Shown piece after piece: positions 35,526-43,851 of a stretch of DNA of 64,000 nucleotides. Source of the stretch: CAVROP01 sp050012175 (GTDB lineage: Bacteria > Acidobacteriota > Terriglobia > UBA7540); the NCBI GenBank assembly GCA_050012175.1, contig JBEKHR010000002.1, positions 62,001 to 126,000 on the forward strand. The letters are read 5' to 3'. Positions within the stretch are counted from its first letter, which is position 1; every line of letters begins with the position of its first letter. Below the pieces are notes generated by a model, which worked only from the letters and a program-made list of their open reading frames with translations, was not told the origin of the DNA and did not search any database. The position numbers and the translations under genes are program-made.

Positions 35526-36392
35526 TCATTTCTTGCCCGCGGTGAGGGCTGCCCGCGTTGAGCCCATGGTCATCTCGAGGGATTCTTTGGGAATGCTGGT
35601 TACGAAGGGCTTGATCAGCCAGCCCAATCCTGTGGGAATGTCGCGGGTGAGGGAAATTGACTCGCATTCGACGTAGACGCCGCCGTCTTTCTCCTCAAAC
35701 TTCCAATAGGAATTGAGTCGCCAGAGGAATCCCTCGTCCTGGCCGACGGGCTTTTCGCGCTCATTCGGTGTGTCGGCATTGGCCACTTCGGCGATTCTGG
35801 TTGAATAAGAGCGGCTGTACCAGCGCGTGGAATCAATGGGGAAATAATGGACGTCGTGATAGGTGTTGAGCGTGACGGTGATGACTCTCTCTTTCCGCAG
35901 GCGATAATAGATCTGGAAGTCATTCCCTGTGTGGGCGACCAGACGCGAGCGAACCACCTCCGGCTGATAGATATCCTGGTGGTGATTGTAGTCCTGTGCC
36001 AGAGCGATCGTCTGTGGAAGATTTGCGCCCGGAACGAAAACTGTTCCCAGCCAATGATGGATGATTGCCTCCGGCGCCTCCAGCGTGTGACCGGAAGCAT
36101 CGAGCGTCTGAAGCTGCTCCATAAAAATCTCACCGCGCTGGAGTGCGGCCAGGACTTCGGACCGGCGCGGCGCAGGAAGTTCATCCAGATACAAGAACTT
36201 TTCAGTTTGTGAAACTTCCCCATTGATTCGTGCCTCAGTCAACTGAACGTACCTGTCGAAGGCTTCAACTGTTTTCGGCCTCAGCTCGGCGCTCATCACT
36301 TCGGGCGTTTGCACCCCGAGAATCTCTATCGCCAGGAGAATGGTGAGCCACTTGATGGGTATCTGTAGCAACATCATCCCCAACCATAGCAC
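35526..36392 (-). CDS. Exported uncharacterised protein, possibly START-like fold
   Basis: The 288-residue protein has an N-terminal hydrophobic segment (MLLQIPIKWLTILLAIEIL) that serves as a signal or anchor. I do not recognise a named family. The order of a first region (LRPKTVEAFDRYVQLTEARI), alternating strands (FQIYYRLRKERVITVTLNTY) and a C-terminal GLGWLIKPFVTSIPKESLEM recalls SRPBCC/START-like ligand-binding proteins. The start is GTG 36392; ATG codons five and six residues later are alternatives. It stands alone between repeat-rich spacers. Confidence 0.65.
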   Translation of the reverse strand: MLWLGMMLLQIPIKWLTILLAIEILGVQTPEVMSAELRPKTVEAFDRYVQLTEARINGEVSQTEKFLYLDELPAPRRSEVLAALQRGEIFMEQLQTLDASGHTLEAPEAIIHHWLGTVFVPGANLPQTIALAQDYNHHQDIYQPEVVRSRLVAHTGNDFQIYYRLRKERVITVTLNTYHDVHYFPIDSTRWYSRSYSTRIAEVANADTPNEREKPVGQDEGFLWRLNSYWKFEEKDGGVYVECESISLTRDIPTGLGWLIKPFVTSIPKESLEMTMGSTRAALTAGKK

Positions 36393-37497
36393 ATCTGGCC
36401 AAGCTTAGCAGGACGCTGAAAAATGCTCGTAGCGGCGGGCCTCAGCCCGGCGATGTCGTAGCGGACGTCCCGCCCTCCGGACCTGCGGCCCTCCAAAAGC
36501 AGAAGACACTAAACAGGGTAGGATTCAAATCGTATGAAGGCTAAAGGCTGAAAGCTGACCCGCCGCGGCGGGATAGGTGACCGCTGAAAGCTTTTCTTGA
36601 CATGCCACACAACTTGCTGTAGCCTATCAGTGTTATGTTAGCGCTGAAGGGTGAACACCATGGGGCGGGGAAGAGGAGGATTCAGGATTCGGGATTCAGG
36701 ACAGACAAGACCAAGGCACACATGCTAAGCGGCTCGACAGGGCAGGATGGGTGAGTTCGCCGGCATGCTTGAACAAAGGAATTCTTTTTTTGCACGAACG
36801 ACGCGGGAATGTTGTTGAAAACAAAGGGGCGCTGTGGAAAAAGCCGGAACGAGGCGGGAATGTATATGAAAACAAAGGAGATTCGGTCCCAAAGCGGGAA
36901 TGTTGTTGAAAAGAAAGGGGGAAGAGCAGGATTCAGGATTCAGGATTCGGGATTCAGGACAGACAAGACCAGGGCACACATGCTAAGCGGCTCGACAGGG
37001 CAGGATGGGTGAGTTCGCCGGCATGCTTGAACAAAGGAATTCTTTTTTTGCACGAACGACGCGGGAATGTTATTGAAAACAAAGGAGCGCTGTGGAAAAA
37101 GTGGGGCCGAAGCGGGAATGTGTTTGAAAACAAAGGAGATTCGGTCCCAAAGCGGGAATGTTGTTGAAAAGAAAGGGGGAAGAGCAGGATTCAGGATTCG
37201 GGATTCAGGACGGACAAGACCGAGGCACACATGCCAGAGGCTGGGGCAATTTTCGGTTTTAAATTTTCGATTTCAGATCGCCACGCCCAGGGACGTGCCA
37301 CCTACTGCCTACTGCCTTTTGGAATCTTGGGTGCGGCAGAGGTCATGCGAGTCTTCCAGTCTGAGTTTTTTGACGCAAGCCAGAAATACGACGAACTGTC
37401 TGCATTGGCAAGCTGCTGGCTTTGACAACACCTGGCAACCCGCGTAAGATTCATGCTTTGAATCAATCCAGTAATTATGAACAACGGAGGATTATTT
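36393..37497. other. 1.1-kb gene-free, repeat-rich region before gap
   Basis: It contains a short palindrome near 36435-36450, a fragment GCAGGACGCTGAAAAA near 36408 that resembles a MITE-like end, the nested tandem repeat (36683-37240), and the gap leader. Open frames across the repeats differ between units and look fortuitous. Confidence 0.55.
36683..37240. repeat. Nested tandem repeat: two ~255-bp units, each with three 25-bp motifs
   Basis: The landmark ACAGACAAGA (ACGGACAAGA in the last) occurs at 36701, 36959 and 37210, giving unit lengths of 258 and 251 bp. Inside each unit a 25-bp motif close to GCGGGAATGTTGTTGAAAAC plus AAAGG occurs three times: at 36803, 36854 and 36894, and at 37061, 37112 and 37152. 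Spacing is 51 and 40 bp in both units. Long stretches between units are identical. No protein, tRNA or phage feature accounts for it. Confidence 0.85.
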
Positions 37498-38502
37498 ATG
37501 CCTGTTAAGGTTGGAATCAATGGGTTTGGGCGCATTGGACGGAACTTGTTGCGTGCGGCGCTCAACGATCCAGGAATTGAATTCGTAGCGGTCAACGACA
37601 TCACTGACCCGAAAACCCTGGCTCATTTGCTGAAGTACGACTCGGTATTCGGAATCCTGGCCGCCGAAGTGGCTCACGGTGGAGACTGCATCACGGTAAA
37701 TGGCAAGTCGATCCGGGTTTTTAAGACCAAGGACCCCGCGGACCTTGATTGGTCTTCCTTGGGCGCAGAGGTTGTGGTTGAATCCACCGGCCTTTTCACC
37801 AAGGCGGAGGACGCAAAGAAGCACCTGAAGGGCACCGTGAAGAAAGTCATCATCACGGCGCCGGCCAAAGGTGAAGACATCACCATCGTGCTGGGGGTGA
37901 ATGAGCGAGCCTACGACCCGGCCAAGCACCACATCATCTCGAACGCTTCCTGCACCACCAACTGCCTAGCCCCGGCGGCCAAAGTGGTTCACGAGAACTT
38001 TAAGATTCTCAAGGGTTCGATGACCACCATTCATGCCTATACGAACGACCAGCGCATCCTGGACCTGCCCCACAAGGATCTGCGCCGGGCTCGCGCTGCC
38101 GCCCTGTCCATGATTCCCACCACGACCGGCGCCGCCAAGGCCATTGGACTTGTGATACCCGAACTCAAGGGCAAGCTGGATGGTTACGCCATGCGCGTCC
38201 CCACCCCGGACGTTTCGGTGGTTGACCTGGTATCGCTCGTCGAGAAGCCCACCACGGCCGAAGAAGTGAACGCCGCTCTCAAGAAGGCTGCGGAAGGCCC
38301 CATGAAGGGCATTCTCCAGTACGTCGAAGAGGAGTTGGTCTCCAAAGACTTCACCGGCAATCCGCACTCGTCCATGGTGGACGCCGGCTTCACCAAGGTC
38401 ATCGATGGCAATCTGGTGAAGGTGATCGCTTGGTACGACAACGAGTGGGGTTACTCCTGCCGCGTCAGGGACCTGATCGGCTTCGTGGGGAAGAGCCTCT
38501 GA
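37498..38502 (+). CDS. gap: Glyceraldehyde-3-phosphate dehydrogenase, type I
   Basis: The 334-residue enzyme oxidises glyceraldehyde 3-phosphate to 1,3-bisphosphoglycerate with NAD(P)+ in the cytoplasm. It has the nucleotide-binding VGINGFGRIGRN at its start and SNASCTTNCLAP with catalytic Cys152. The ending WYDNEWGYSCRVRDLI is typical. I choose ATG 37498 because GGAGGA lies 7 nt upstream; an in-frame ATG at 37477 lacks support. It is the first gene of a glycolytic string with pgk, tpiA and secG, all on the plus strand. Confidence 0.96.
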   Translation: MPVKVGINGFGRIGRNLLRAALNDPGIEFVAVNDITDPKTLAHLLKYDSVFGILAAEVAHGGDCITVNGKSIRVFKTKDPADLDWSSLGAEVVVESTGLFTKAEDAKKHLKGTVKKVIITAPAKGEDITIVLGVNERAYDPAKHHIISNASCTTNCLAPAAKVVHENFKILKGSMTTIHAYTNDQRILDLPHKDLRRARAAALSMIPTTTGAAKAIGLVIPELKGKLDGYAMRVPTPDVSVVDLVSLVEKPTTAEEVNAALKKAAEGPMKGILQYVEEELVSKDFTGNPHSSMVDAGFTKVIDGNLVKVIAWYDNEWGYSCRVRDLIGFVGKSL

Positions 38503-38807
38503 AGCAAACTGCCCGTGGTCCGTGGTCCGTTGTCGTAGTCCGTTGCAAGCCATCTCGCATTTGTCAGCGGACGGCTGACAACGGACACGGGACACAATAG
38601 CCAACTGTCCGTGGTCCCGCCGCGGCGGGTCCGTAGTCCGTTGCAACTGGTCGATAAGCTTGCAAACAAACTCAATGCTTATCTCCGCTCGACCGGACCC
38701 CTTCCAAAAGCAAGCCGTCGGGACAACGGAGGATTGGCAACGGACGACGGACCACTGACGACTGACCACGGACGACGGACCACTGACATCTCAGAAAGGA
38801 AATATCC
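38503..38807. repeat. 7-nt repeat array between gap and pgk
   Basis: The whole spacer is built from GTCCGTGGTCCGTTGTCGTA-like words and their complements (GGACGACGGACCACTGACGA), so it can fold into long imperfect hairpins. The last bases (CAGAAAGGAAATATCC) carry the pgk ribosome binding site. No gene is present. Confidence 0.7.
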
Positions 38808-39998
38808 ATGTCAAAACTATCTATAACGGATATTAACGTTTCGGGTAAGCGTGTCTTCATGCGCGTGGATTATAATGTCCCGCTGAACGACGCCTCCGAG
38901 ATCACCGATGACACCCGCATTCGCGCCTCGCTTCCCACCATCCAGTACGCCCTGGGACAGGGTGCGCGGCTCATTCTGGCTTCGCACCTGGGAAGACCCA
39001 AAGGGAAGCCCAATCCGAAAATGAGCCTGAAGCCGGCAGCCACGCGGCTTTCGGAGCTGCTCGGCAAGCCCGTGGCCTTCGCCGCCGACTGCGTGGGCCC
39101 GGAAGTCGAAAAGCAGGCCCAGGCGCTCAAGGACGGGGAGGTGCTGCTGCTCGAAAATCTGCGCTTCCATCCTGAAGAGGAAAAGAACGTGCCGGAATTC
39201 GCCCGGCGACTGGCGGCCCTGGCCGAGGTTTACGTGAACGACGCTTTCGGCACCGCTCACCGCGCGCACGCTTCAACCGAGGGCATCACCCATTTCCTTT
39301 CGCCCTGCGCGGCGGGCATGTTGATGGAGAAGGAGCTCGAATATCTGGGGAAGGCGGTACAGAACCCCGCCCGTCCGTACGTAGCGATTGTGGGCGGCGC
39401 CAAGGTCTCCGACAAGATCGAACTGCTCGAGAATTTCGCGAAACTCGCGGACACTGTGCTGGTGGGCGGGGCCATGGCTTACACCTTCCTGAAGGCAGAG
39501 GGCGTGGAAGTCGGCCAATCCAAAGTTGAAGATGACAAGCTGGAAAGCGCCAAGGCGCTGCTGAACTTCGCCAAGAGCAGCGGCAAGAAGTTCCTGCTGC
39601 CCAAGGACCACGTGGTAGCCGAGAAATTCGACGCCAGCGCACCGGCGGAAGTGGTCAACACGCAGAACATTCCCGTCGGCTGGATCGGATTGGACATCGG
39701 ACCCGCCACGCGCGCCGAATATGCCCGGGAAATTGCCGGTGCCAAGACAATCGTCTGGAACGGCCCCATGGGTGTCTTCGAGATGAGCCAGTTCGCGGAA
39801 GGCACCCTGGCCATCGCCAGGGCGGTTGCCGCTTCTTCAGCGCTTTCCATTGTCGGCGGCGGCGACTCCGTGGCGGCGGTGAAAAAGATGGGCGTGGCGG
39901 ATAAGATCAGCCACATCTCAACCGGCGGCGGCGCGTCGCTCGAGTTCTTGTCGGGATTGACGTTGCCCGGTGTGGCAGCACTCACGGAAAAGCAGTAG
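38808..39998 (+). CDS. pgk: Phosphoglycerate kinase
   Basis: The 396-residue enzyme transfers phosphate from 1,3-bisphosphoglycerate to ADP. It has the N-domain signature VFMRVDYNVPLN, SHLGRPKGKPNPKMSL, ENLRFHPEEE and GTAHRAHAS. The C-domain has VGGAKVSDKIELL, VWNGPMGVFE and the phosphate loop SIVGGGDSVAAV with STGGGASLEFL. Length is normal. AAAGGA precedes ATG. It lies between gap and tpiA in the same direction, as often found for lower glycolysis genes. Confidence 0.96.
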   Translation: MSKLSITDINVSGKRVFMRVDYNVPLNDASEITDDTRIRASLPTIQYALGQGARLILASHLGRPKGKPNPKMSLKPAATRLSELLGKPVAFAADCVGPEVEKQAQALKDGEVLLLENLRFHPEEEKNVPEFARRLAALAEVYVNDAFGTAHRAHASTEGITHFLSPCAAGMLMEKELEYLGKAVQNPARPYVAIVGGAKVSDKIELLENFAKLADTVLVGGAMAYTFLKAEGVEVGQSKVEDDKLESAKALLNFAKSSGKKFLLPKDHVVAEKFDASAPAEVVNTQNIPVGWIGLDIGPATRAEYAREIAGAKTIVWNGPMGVFEMSQFAEGTLAIARAVAASSALSIVGGGDSVAAVKKMGVADKISHISTGGGASLEFLSGLTLPGVAALTEKQ

Positions 39999-40030
39999 GC
40001 AGTTGGCAGTCGGCAGACAGCACTAGGCGG

Positions 40031-40429
40031 TTGCCAGTGGACGAGGCAAGAGGTCCATCAGTCGGCGGGGTAAAAGGCCTGCGGGTCTACCAGATGGCCT
40101 ATAGGGCAGCGATGGAGGTCTTTCGCCACTCACGGTCATTCCCAGTGGAGGAACGCTACTCTCTGGTCAGCCAGATTCGCAGGTCTTCGCGCTCCGTCGC
40201 CGCCCATATTGCCGAGGGATATCGGAAGAGACAGTATCCTGCCATGTTTTCGAGCAAACTAGCAGATGCGGACGGCGAAGCAACAGAAACAAGGGTTTGG
40301 CTCGACTTTGCCCGGGATTGTGGCTACCTAACCCCGGAACTCCACGGGGAGTTAACCGCAGCCTACGAAGAGGTCAGCAGAATGCTACACTCCGTAATGA
40401 GCGATCCTGAGGAGTTCGCGCCGCGGTGA
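40031..40429 (+). CDS. Four-helix bundle protein (S23/IVP type)
   Basis: The frame of about 132 residues matches the four-helix bundle family related to proteins encoded in 23S rRNA intervening sequences: LRVYQMAYRAAMEVF, then YSLVSQIRRSSRSVAAHIAEGYRK and SKLADADGEATETRVWLDFA. These proteins are small, cytoplasmic and of unknown function. The start is uncertain: TTG 40031 is the most upstream choice and has no good ribosome binding site. Here it is free-standing within the glycolytic string, not in an rRNA gene. Confidence 0.75.
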   Translation: MPVDEARGPSVGGVKGLRVYQMAYRAAMEVFRHSRSFPVEERYSLVSQIRRSSRSVAAHIAEGYRKRQYPAMFSSKLADADGEATETRVWLDFARDCGYLTPELHGELTAAYEEVSRMLHSVMSDPEEFAPR

Positions 40430-40536
40430 CTGGTGCTAAGGAGCAAGGCAGCGGACTGCGGGCAGCGTGGCGGACGGTCGTCGCACTATAACATGACGTT
40501 GGATCCACGCGTCATTTGCAAGCGGAGAAGCCAAAA

Positions 40537-41130
40537 ATGAAACTCGCCCGCCTTGGAGACGCTTTGGATCATTGGAAGGGATCGCTCATCGAGCTGATCG
40601 GTGACAAAAGACTGCGAGTGGTGCCCATGCTTACCGATCGAGACCGATGGACTCAACAACACTTCGAAACCTATGCACGACTGTTGCACCGGAAACCCGA
40701 GGATGTTCTCAAGAAAGAGAAAGGCGCCCTTTTTTCCAAAAGGACCCGCCACGGCTACTTTTGTGATCTCGAAGAACATGACTTATTCCTAGACCCGGAT
40801 ACTGGCATCGCGTCTGATAAGAAAGCCCAGAAGGAGCACGTCAGCTTTTCCGAGATTGCTCGCCTCCTTTCAGAGTCGAGATCAAGGATGCTTCTGATCT
40901 ACCAACATGCTTCTCGTGAGAAGGATGGACTTAGGGAGAAGTTGAATTTACTTCGGTCTACGGAGGGTCTCAGAGGATGTGACATATTCGCATACGATTC
41001 CGGCGCGGTCAGCATGGTGGTCATATCTCAGAATCGAGGACGAAGCGACAAAGCACTAGCTCGCCTTAAATGCTGGCTTGGCCCCGTCGCCGCCACCCGA
41101 ATCATCGAGACCCCTACTTCGCAAGGCTAA
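40537..41130 (+). CDS. Uncharacterised 197-residue protein
   Basis: I do not recognise this protein with confidence. AGCGGAG about 9 nt before ATG 40537 and good composition make it a likely gene. Notable segments are LGDALDHWKGSLIELI at the start, VVPMLTDRDRWTQQHFETYA, HDLFLDPDTGI in the middle and MLLIYQHASREKDGL. The DPDTG and YQHASRE segments recall uncharacterised phage- or restriction-associated proteins, but I cannot name the family. No signal or membrane segment is present. It interrupts the pgk-tpiA stretch. Confidence 0.6.
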   Translation: MKLARLGDALDHWKGSLIELIGDKRLRVVPMLTDRDRWTQQHFETYARLLHRKPEDVLKKEKGALFSKRTRHGYFCDLEEHDLFLDPDTGIASDKKAQKEHVSFSEIARLLSESRSRMLLIYQHASREKDGLREKLNLLRSTEGLRGCDIFAYDSGAVSMVVISQNRGRSDKALARLKCWLGPVAATRIIETPTSQG

Positions 41131-41489
41131 GGAGAGCTGCGGAAACCGTAGGTCACCTTCCCAGGTCGAATCGAGAAAGTGGAGTTGAACTGAAATATCA
41201 TTTGTCGAAGGCGGGGCGAGACAAGCGGACTGAGGACGTAGACCTTGATGTTTGCTGGGAAAATCGGTGGCTTGGCTTCGCGAAGGCTGTCGTTATCCTT
41301 CGTGAGCTCTTGCGCAGCCAGCCCGGAAGTTTGTGCATCGAAGACGGTTCTGCGTCTGGACAAAGCCTTGCCTTCGGGACATCGGTTTCGGGTCGGAGCG
41401 CTAACTGCCGGCTACTGGCTGCCAACTCCGTTCCGCGGACTGCTTACTGCCGACTGCCTACTGCCTACTTTTAACGAAGGACGGAAAAC
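41131..41489. other. Spacer before tpiA
   Basis: No supported gene. Bases 41398-41472 form a 7-nt array (CTGCTTACTGCCGACTGCC). The frame at 41140-41330 has protein-like text (VDLDVCWENRWLGFAKAVV) without a start or family, possibly a gene remnant. The tpiA ribosome binding site GAAGGACGG lies at the end. Confidence 0.45.
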
Positions 41490-42245
41490 ATGCGCACACC
41501 TGTCATCGCCGGTAACTGGAAAATGTACAAGACCATCGCGGAAGCGGTGGATTTCATCGAGAAGATCAAGCCGGTGGCGGCACAGGCCGGGTATTGCGAA
41601 GTGATCGTGGCGCCACCCTTCACGGCGCTGGCCGCCGCCGCCGCAGCCAAGGGCAGCAAGGTGTCGGTGGCTGCTCAGGACTGCCACTGGGACAAGGAAG
41701 GCGCGCACACCGGAGACATCTCGACGGTGATGCTCCGGGACGCCGGATGCACCCACGTGATCATCGGGCATTCCGAGCGGCGGCATGACTGTGGCGAAAC
41801 CGACGAGCAGGTAAACAAGAAAGTGAAAGCGGCGCTCGCGGCTGGACTCACGCCGATCGTTTGCGTGGGGGAAACGCTGGCAGAACGCGAAAAGGGTGAA
41901 ACCGAAAAAGTCCTCGAGCGTCAGTTCATGGCCGGCCTGGCCGGGTTGACGGTGGCGGACTTTTCCCGTATCATAATTGCCTACGAACCTGTGTGGGCCA
42001 TCGGCACCGGACGCACCGCCACACCGGAAATGGCTGCGGAGGCGCACCGTTTCCTTCGCCGGCTTGCTCGCCAGCAGTTCGGCGAGAGCGCGGCGGGGGG
42101 CATCAGGATTCTGTACGGCGGCAGCGTCAAACCTGACAACGTCGGTGCGTTGATGGCGCAGGAAGAAATTGACGGGGCGCTGGTGGGCGGGGCGAGTTTG
42201 AAGGTCGATTCCTTTACTGCCCTGGTAAATTACCCGCGCGGCTGA
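41490..42245 (+). CDS. tpiA: Triosephosphate isomerase
   Basis: The 251-residue TIM-barrel enzyme interconverts dihydroxyacetone phosphate and glyceraldehyde 3-phosphate. The start has AGNWKMYKT with the substrate-binding Asn and Lys. IIGHSERR carries the catalytic His, AYEPVWAIGTG the catalytic Glu, and YGGSVKPDN with LVGGASLK the phosphate-binding end. Length is normal. It stands 25 bp before secG, a neighbour pair common in bacteria. Confidence 0.96.
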   Translation: MRTPVIAGNWKMYKTIAEAVDFIEKIKPVAAQAGYCEVIVAPPFTALAAAAAAKGSKVSVAAQDCHWDKEGAHTGDISTVMLRDAGCTHVIIGHSERRHDCGETDEQVNKKVKAALAAGLTPIVCVGETLAEREKGETEKVLERQFMAGLAGLTVADFSRIIIAYEPVWAIGTGRTATPEMAAEAHRFLRRLARQQFGESAAGGIRILYGGSVKPDNVGALMAQEEIDGALVGGASLKVDSFTALVNYPRG

Positions 42246-42270
42246 GGCGCCGAGAGAGAGATTCCATAGC

Positions 42271-42582
42271 ATGTTTGCTGCATTGCAGGCGATTCATATT
42301 CTATCGAGCATCCTGCTCATTGGCTCGGTGCTTCTCCAGGGCGGCGAAAACGTCGATATCACCGCGGCTTTCGGCGGCGTAAGCCAGGCGGCCTTCGGGC
42401 CTCGCGGCTCTGTGACCCTGCTGGCAAAGATCACCTGGGGCCTGGCAGTGATTTTTATATTCACCTCCATAACCCTGGCAATTCATGCGTCAAAGTCCTC
42501 CTCGGGTTCGGTGCTGGAGCACGCGCCGGTCAAGTCAGCGCCCGTGTCGGCGCCTCTGACGCCCGCTCCGGCGAAGAAGTAG
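42271..42582 (+). CDS. secG: Protein translocase subunit SecG
   Basis: The 103-residue protein has two membrane helices: IHILSSILLIGSVLLQ, with GGENVDITAAFGG following, and ITWGLAVIFIFTSITLAI. Between them lies the AFGPRGSVTLLAK segment typical of SecG. The C-terminal tail rich in Pro, Ala and Ser is common in this family. SecG is the auxiliary subunit of the SecYEG channel in the inner membrane. It follows tpiA and precedes a tRNA gene. Confidence 0.93.
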   Translation: MFAALQAIHILSSILLIGSVLLQGGENVDITAAFGGVSQAAFGPRGSVTLLAKITWGLAVIFIFTSITLAIHASKSSSGSVLEHAPVKSAPVSAPLTPAPAKK

Positions 42583-42587
42583 GAAGA

Positions 42588-42700
42588 GCAGCCGTCAGTT
42601 GTCAGTAATCAGTTATCAGTAAGGACCCTTCCAGCGCACGGTTGGGGACCGACGGCTGACGAACGACAACTGAAGACTGAGCACTGATGACTGAGAACTC
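42588..42700. repeat. 7-nt repeat array between secG and the tRNA gene
   Basis: Words such as GTCAGTTGTCAGTAATCAGT, followed by their inverse (CAACTGAAGACTGAGCACTG), fill the spacer and can pair with each other. The structure could act as a terminator after secG, although no T-run is seen. Confidence 0.6.
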
Positions 42701-42708
42701 CCTCTCCT

Positions 42709-42795
42709 GCGGAAGTGGCGGAATTGGCAGACGCACCAGCTTGAGGGGCTGACGGTCGCAAGACCGTGGGGGTTCGAGTCCCCCCTTCCGCACCA
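42709..42795 (+). tRNA. tRNA-Leu (GAG)
   Basis: The 87-nt class II tRNA has the acceptor arm GCGGAAG/CTTCCGC, a D-arm with GGAATTGGCAGACGC, the anticodon loop TTGAGGG (anticodon GAG) and a long variable arm (CGGTCGCAAGACCG). The T-arm is GGGGGTTCGAGTCCCCC, and the 3' end CCA is encoded. The top pair of the anticodon stem is C-A. It reads CUC/CUU leucine codons. Confidence 0.97.
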
Positions 42796-42804
42796 CTTAT
42801 TTCA

Positions 42805-42910
42805 GTAGGCAACAAGCAGAAGGCAGTAAGCAGTAATTCACCGTCCTTTGTCCGTGGTCCCGCCACGGCGGGTCGGTTACCAGCTTTCAGCCATCAGCTA
42901 TCAGCCCTCC
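42805..42910. repeat. 7-nt repeat array after the tRNA gene
   Basis: AGGCAACAAGCAGAAGGCAG, GTCCGTGGTCC and CAGCTTTCAGCCATCAGC words follow one another. Several repeat vocabularies seen elsewhere in the window meet in this one spacer. Confidence 0.5.
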
Positions 42911-42996
42911 GCCTTTAAATCCGAAATCGTAAGTTGAGTCTGCATTTCCGTTGTCATCTCAAAGAGTCAGAATCACCTTTGAGATATTATAATTAA

Positions 42997-43290
42997 ATGG
43001 GATATTGCAAGTGTAAAGAGACTTTGCGGCTTCACCAAGACCTGCTACGTGGACAACCGGAATCCGCGCGCCGCGGATTCGAATCAGGGCACAAAAGAAC
43101 TACCCTTTCTCACCATCAACAAGGCGGCGCAGGTGCTGCAGGCGGGCCAGCGCGTAGTCATCATGAGGGGCGTCTATCGCGAGCGCGTTGCAGTGGATGG
43201 CAAGTTCATGAGCGCCTTCGTGCGGGCGCAGAAGCCACGTTCATCGTAGTGCGCCCCAGCGAGGGAGCGGAACCCCGCACGAAGCAAAAT
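42997..43290 (+). pseudogene. Fragment of a right-handed beta-helix (pectate-lyase-like) gene
   Basis: From about 43043 the frame reads YVDNRNPRAADSNQGTKELP, FLTINKAAQVLQAGQ and VIMRGVYRERV. This is the standard N-terminus of exported parallel beta-helix proteins (DUF1565-like), but it stops at 43249. A second frame continues with ATFIVVRPSEGAEP, where an intact member would read on, so a frameshift and loss of nearly all the rest are likely. The signal peptide is also missing. Confidence 0.6.
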
Positions 43291-43297
43291 TCCGTAG

Positions 43298-43720
43298 TTG
43301 AGGTGGCTATTGAGGGCCATTTATTGGATCGATCCAGTTCTCTTCCTGGGTTTCGGGGGGTACGTCTTTTCCCAATGGCAGTGGAACGTTAGATACCTCG
43401 TTGGGATCGGCATAGCTGTGGTGAGTTTCGTGGTGTGGATGGTGGCCCGGGTTCAGCTCGGAAAGTCTTTCAGCGTCCGGGCCCAGGCCAAGGCGCTGGT
43501 GACCAAGGGCCTTTACTCGAAATTTCGTCATCCCATCTATCTCTTCGGCGGACTGGCTTTTGCAGGCCTGTTCCTCGCTTGGGGCGAACTGATCCCGGCA
43601 CTTGCCTACTCGGTTCTGATTTGTCCAACGCAAATCGTTCGATCAAGAAAAGAGGAGGCCGTCCTGGAAAAAGCGTTTGGGAAAGAATACCGGCAATACA
43701 AAGCGAGCACCTGGTTCTGA
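43298..43720 (+). CDS. ICMT/PEMT-like membrane methyltransferase
   Basis: The 140-residue membrane protein has about four hydrophobic helices and the isoprenylcysteine methyltransferase-type signature LVTKGLYSKFRHPIYLFGGL plus RSRKEEAVLEKAFGKEYRQY at the C-terminus. Relatives methylate lipids or prenyl-cysteine using S-adenosylmethionine. The start codon is TTG 43298 with no clear ribosome binding site, next to the beta-helix fragment, so the true N-terminus may have been changed by the same rearrangement. The substrate is unknown. Confidence 0.75.
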   Translation: MRWLLRAIYWIDPVLFLGFGGYVFSQWQWNVRYLVGIGIAVVSFVVWMVARVQLGKSFSVRAQAKALVTKGLYSKFRHPIYLFGGLAFAGLFLAWGELIPALAYSVLICPTQIVRSRKEEAVLEKAFGKEYRQYKASTWF

Positions 43721-43851
43721 CTTTGAACGACTGGATTGACACTGCGGGGGACAGGTGTTATACAAAGCGTGGTCAACGCATGCTAGTTCTGATGCTATCG
43801 AATTGCTAAAGACAGAGAGTGCGTCCGCTTCTCCTCCACAGGAGGCCTTCA

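Noticed and set aside
36803..37176. Possible CRISPR array from the regular 25-bp motifs
   Set aside because: The sequences between motifs are shared between units rather than unique, spacing alternates 51/40 bp, and no cas gene is present.
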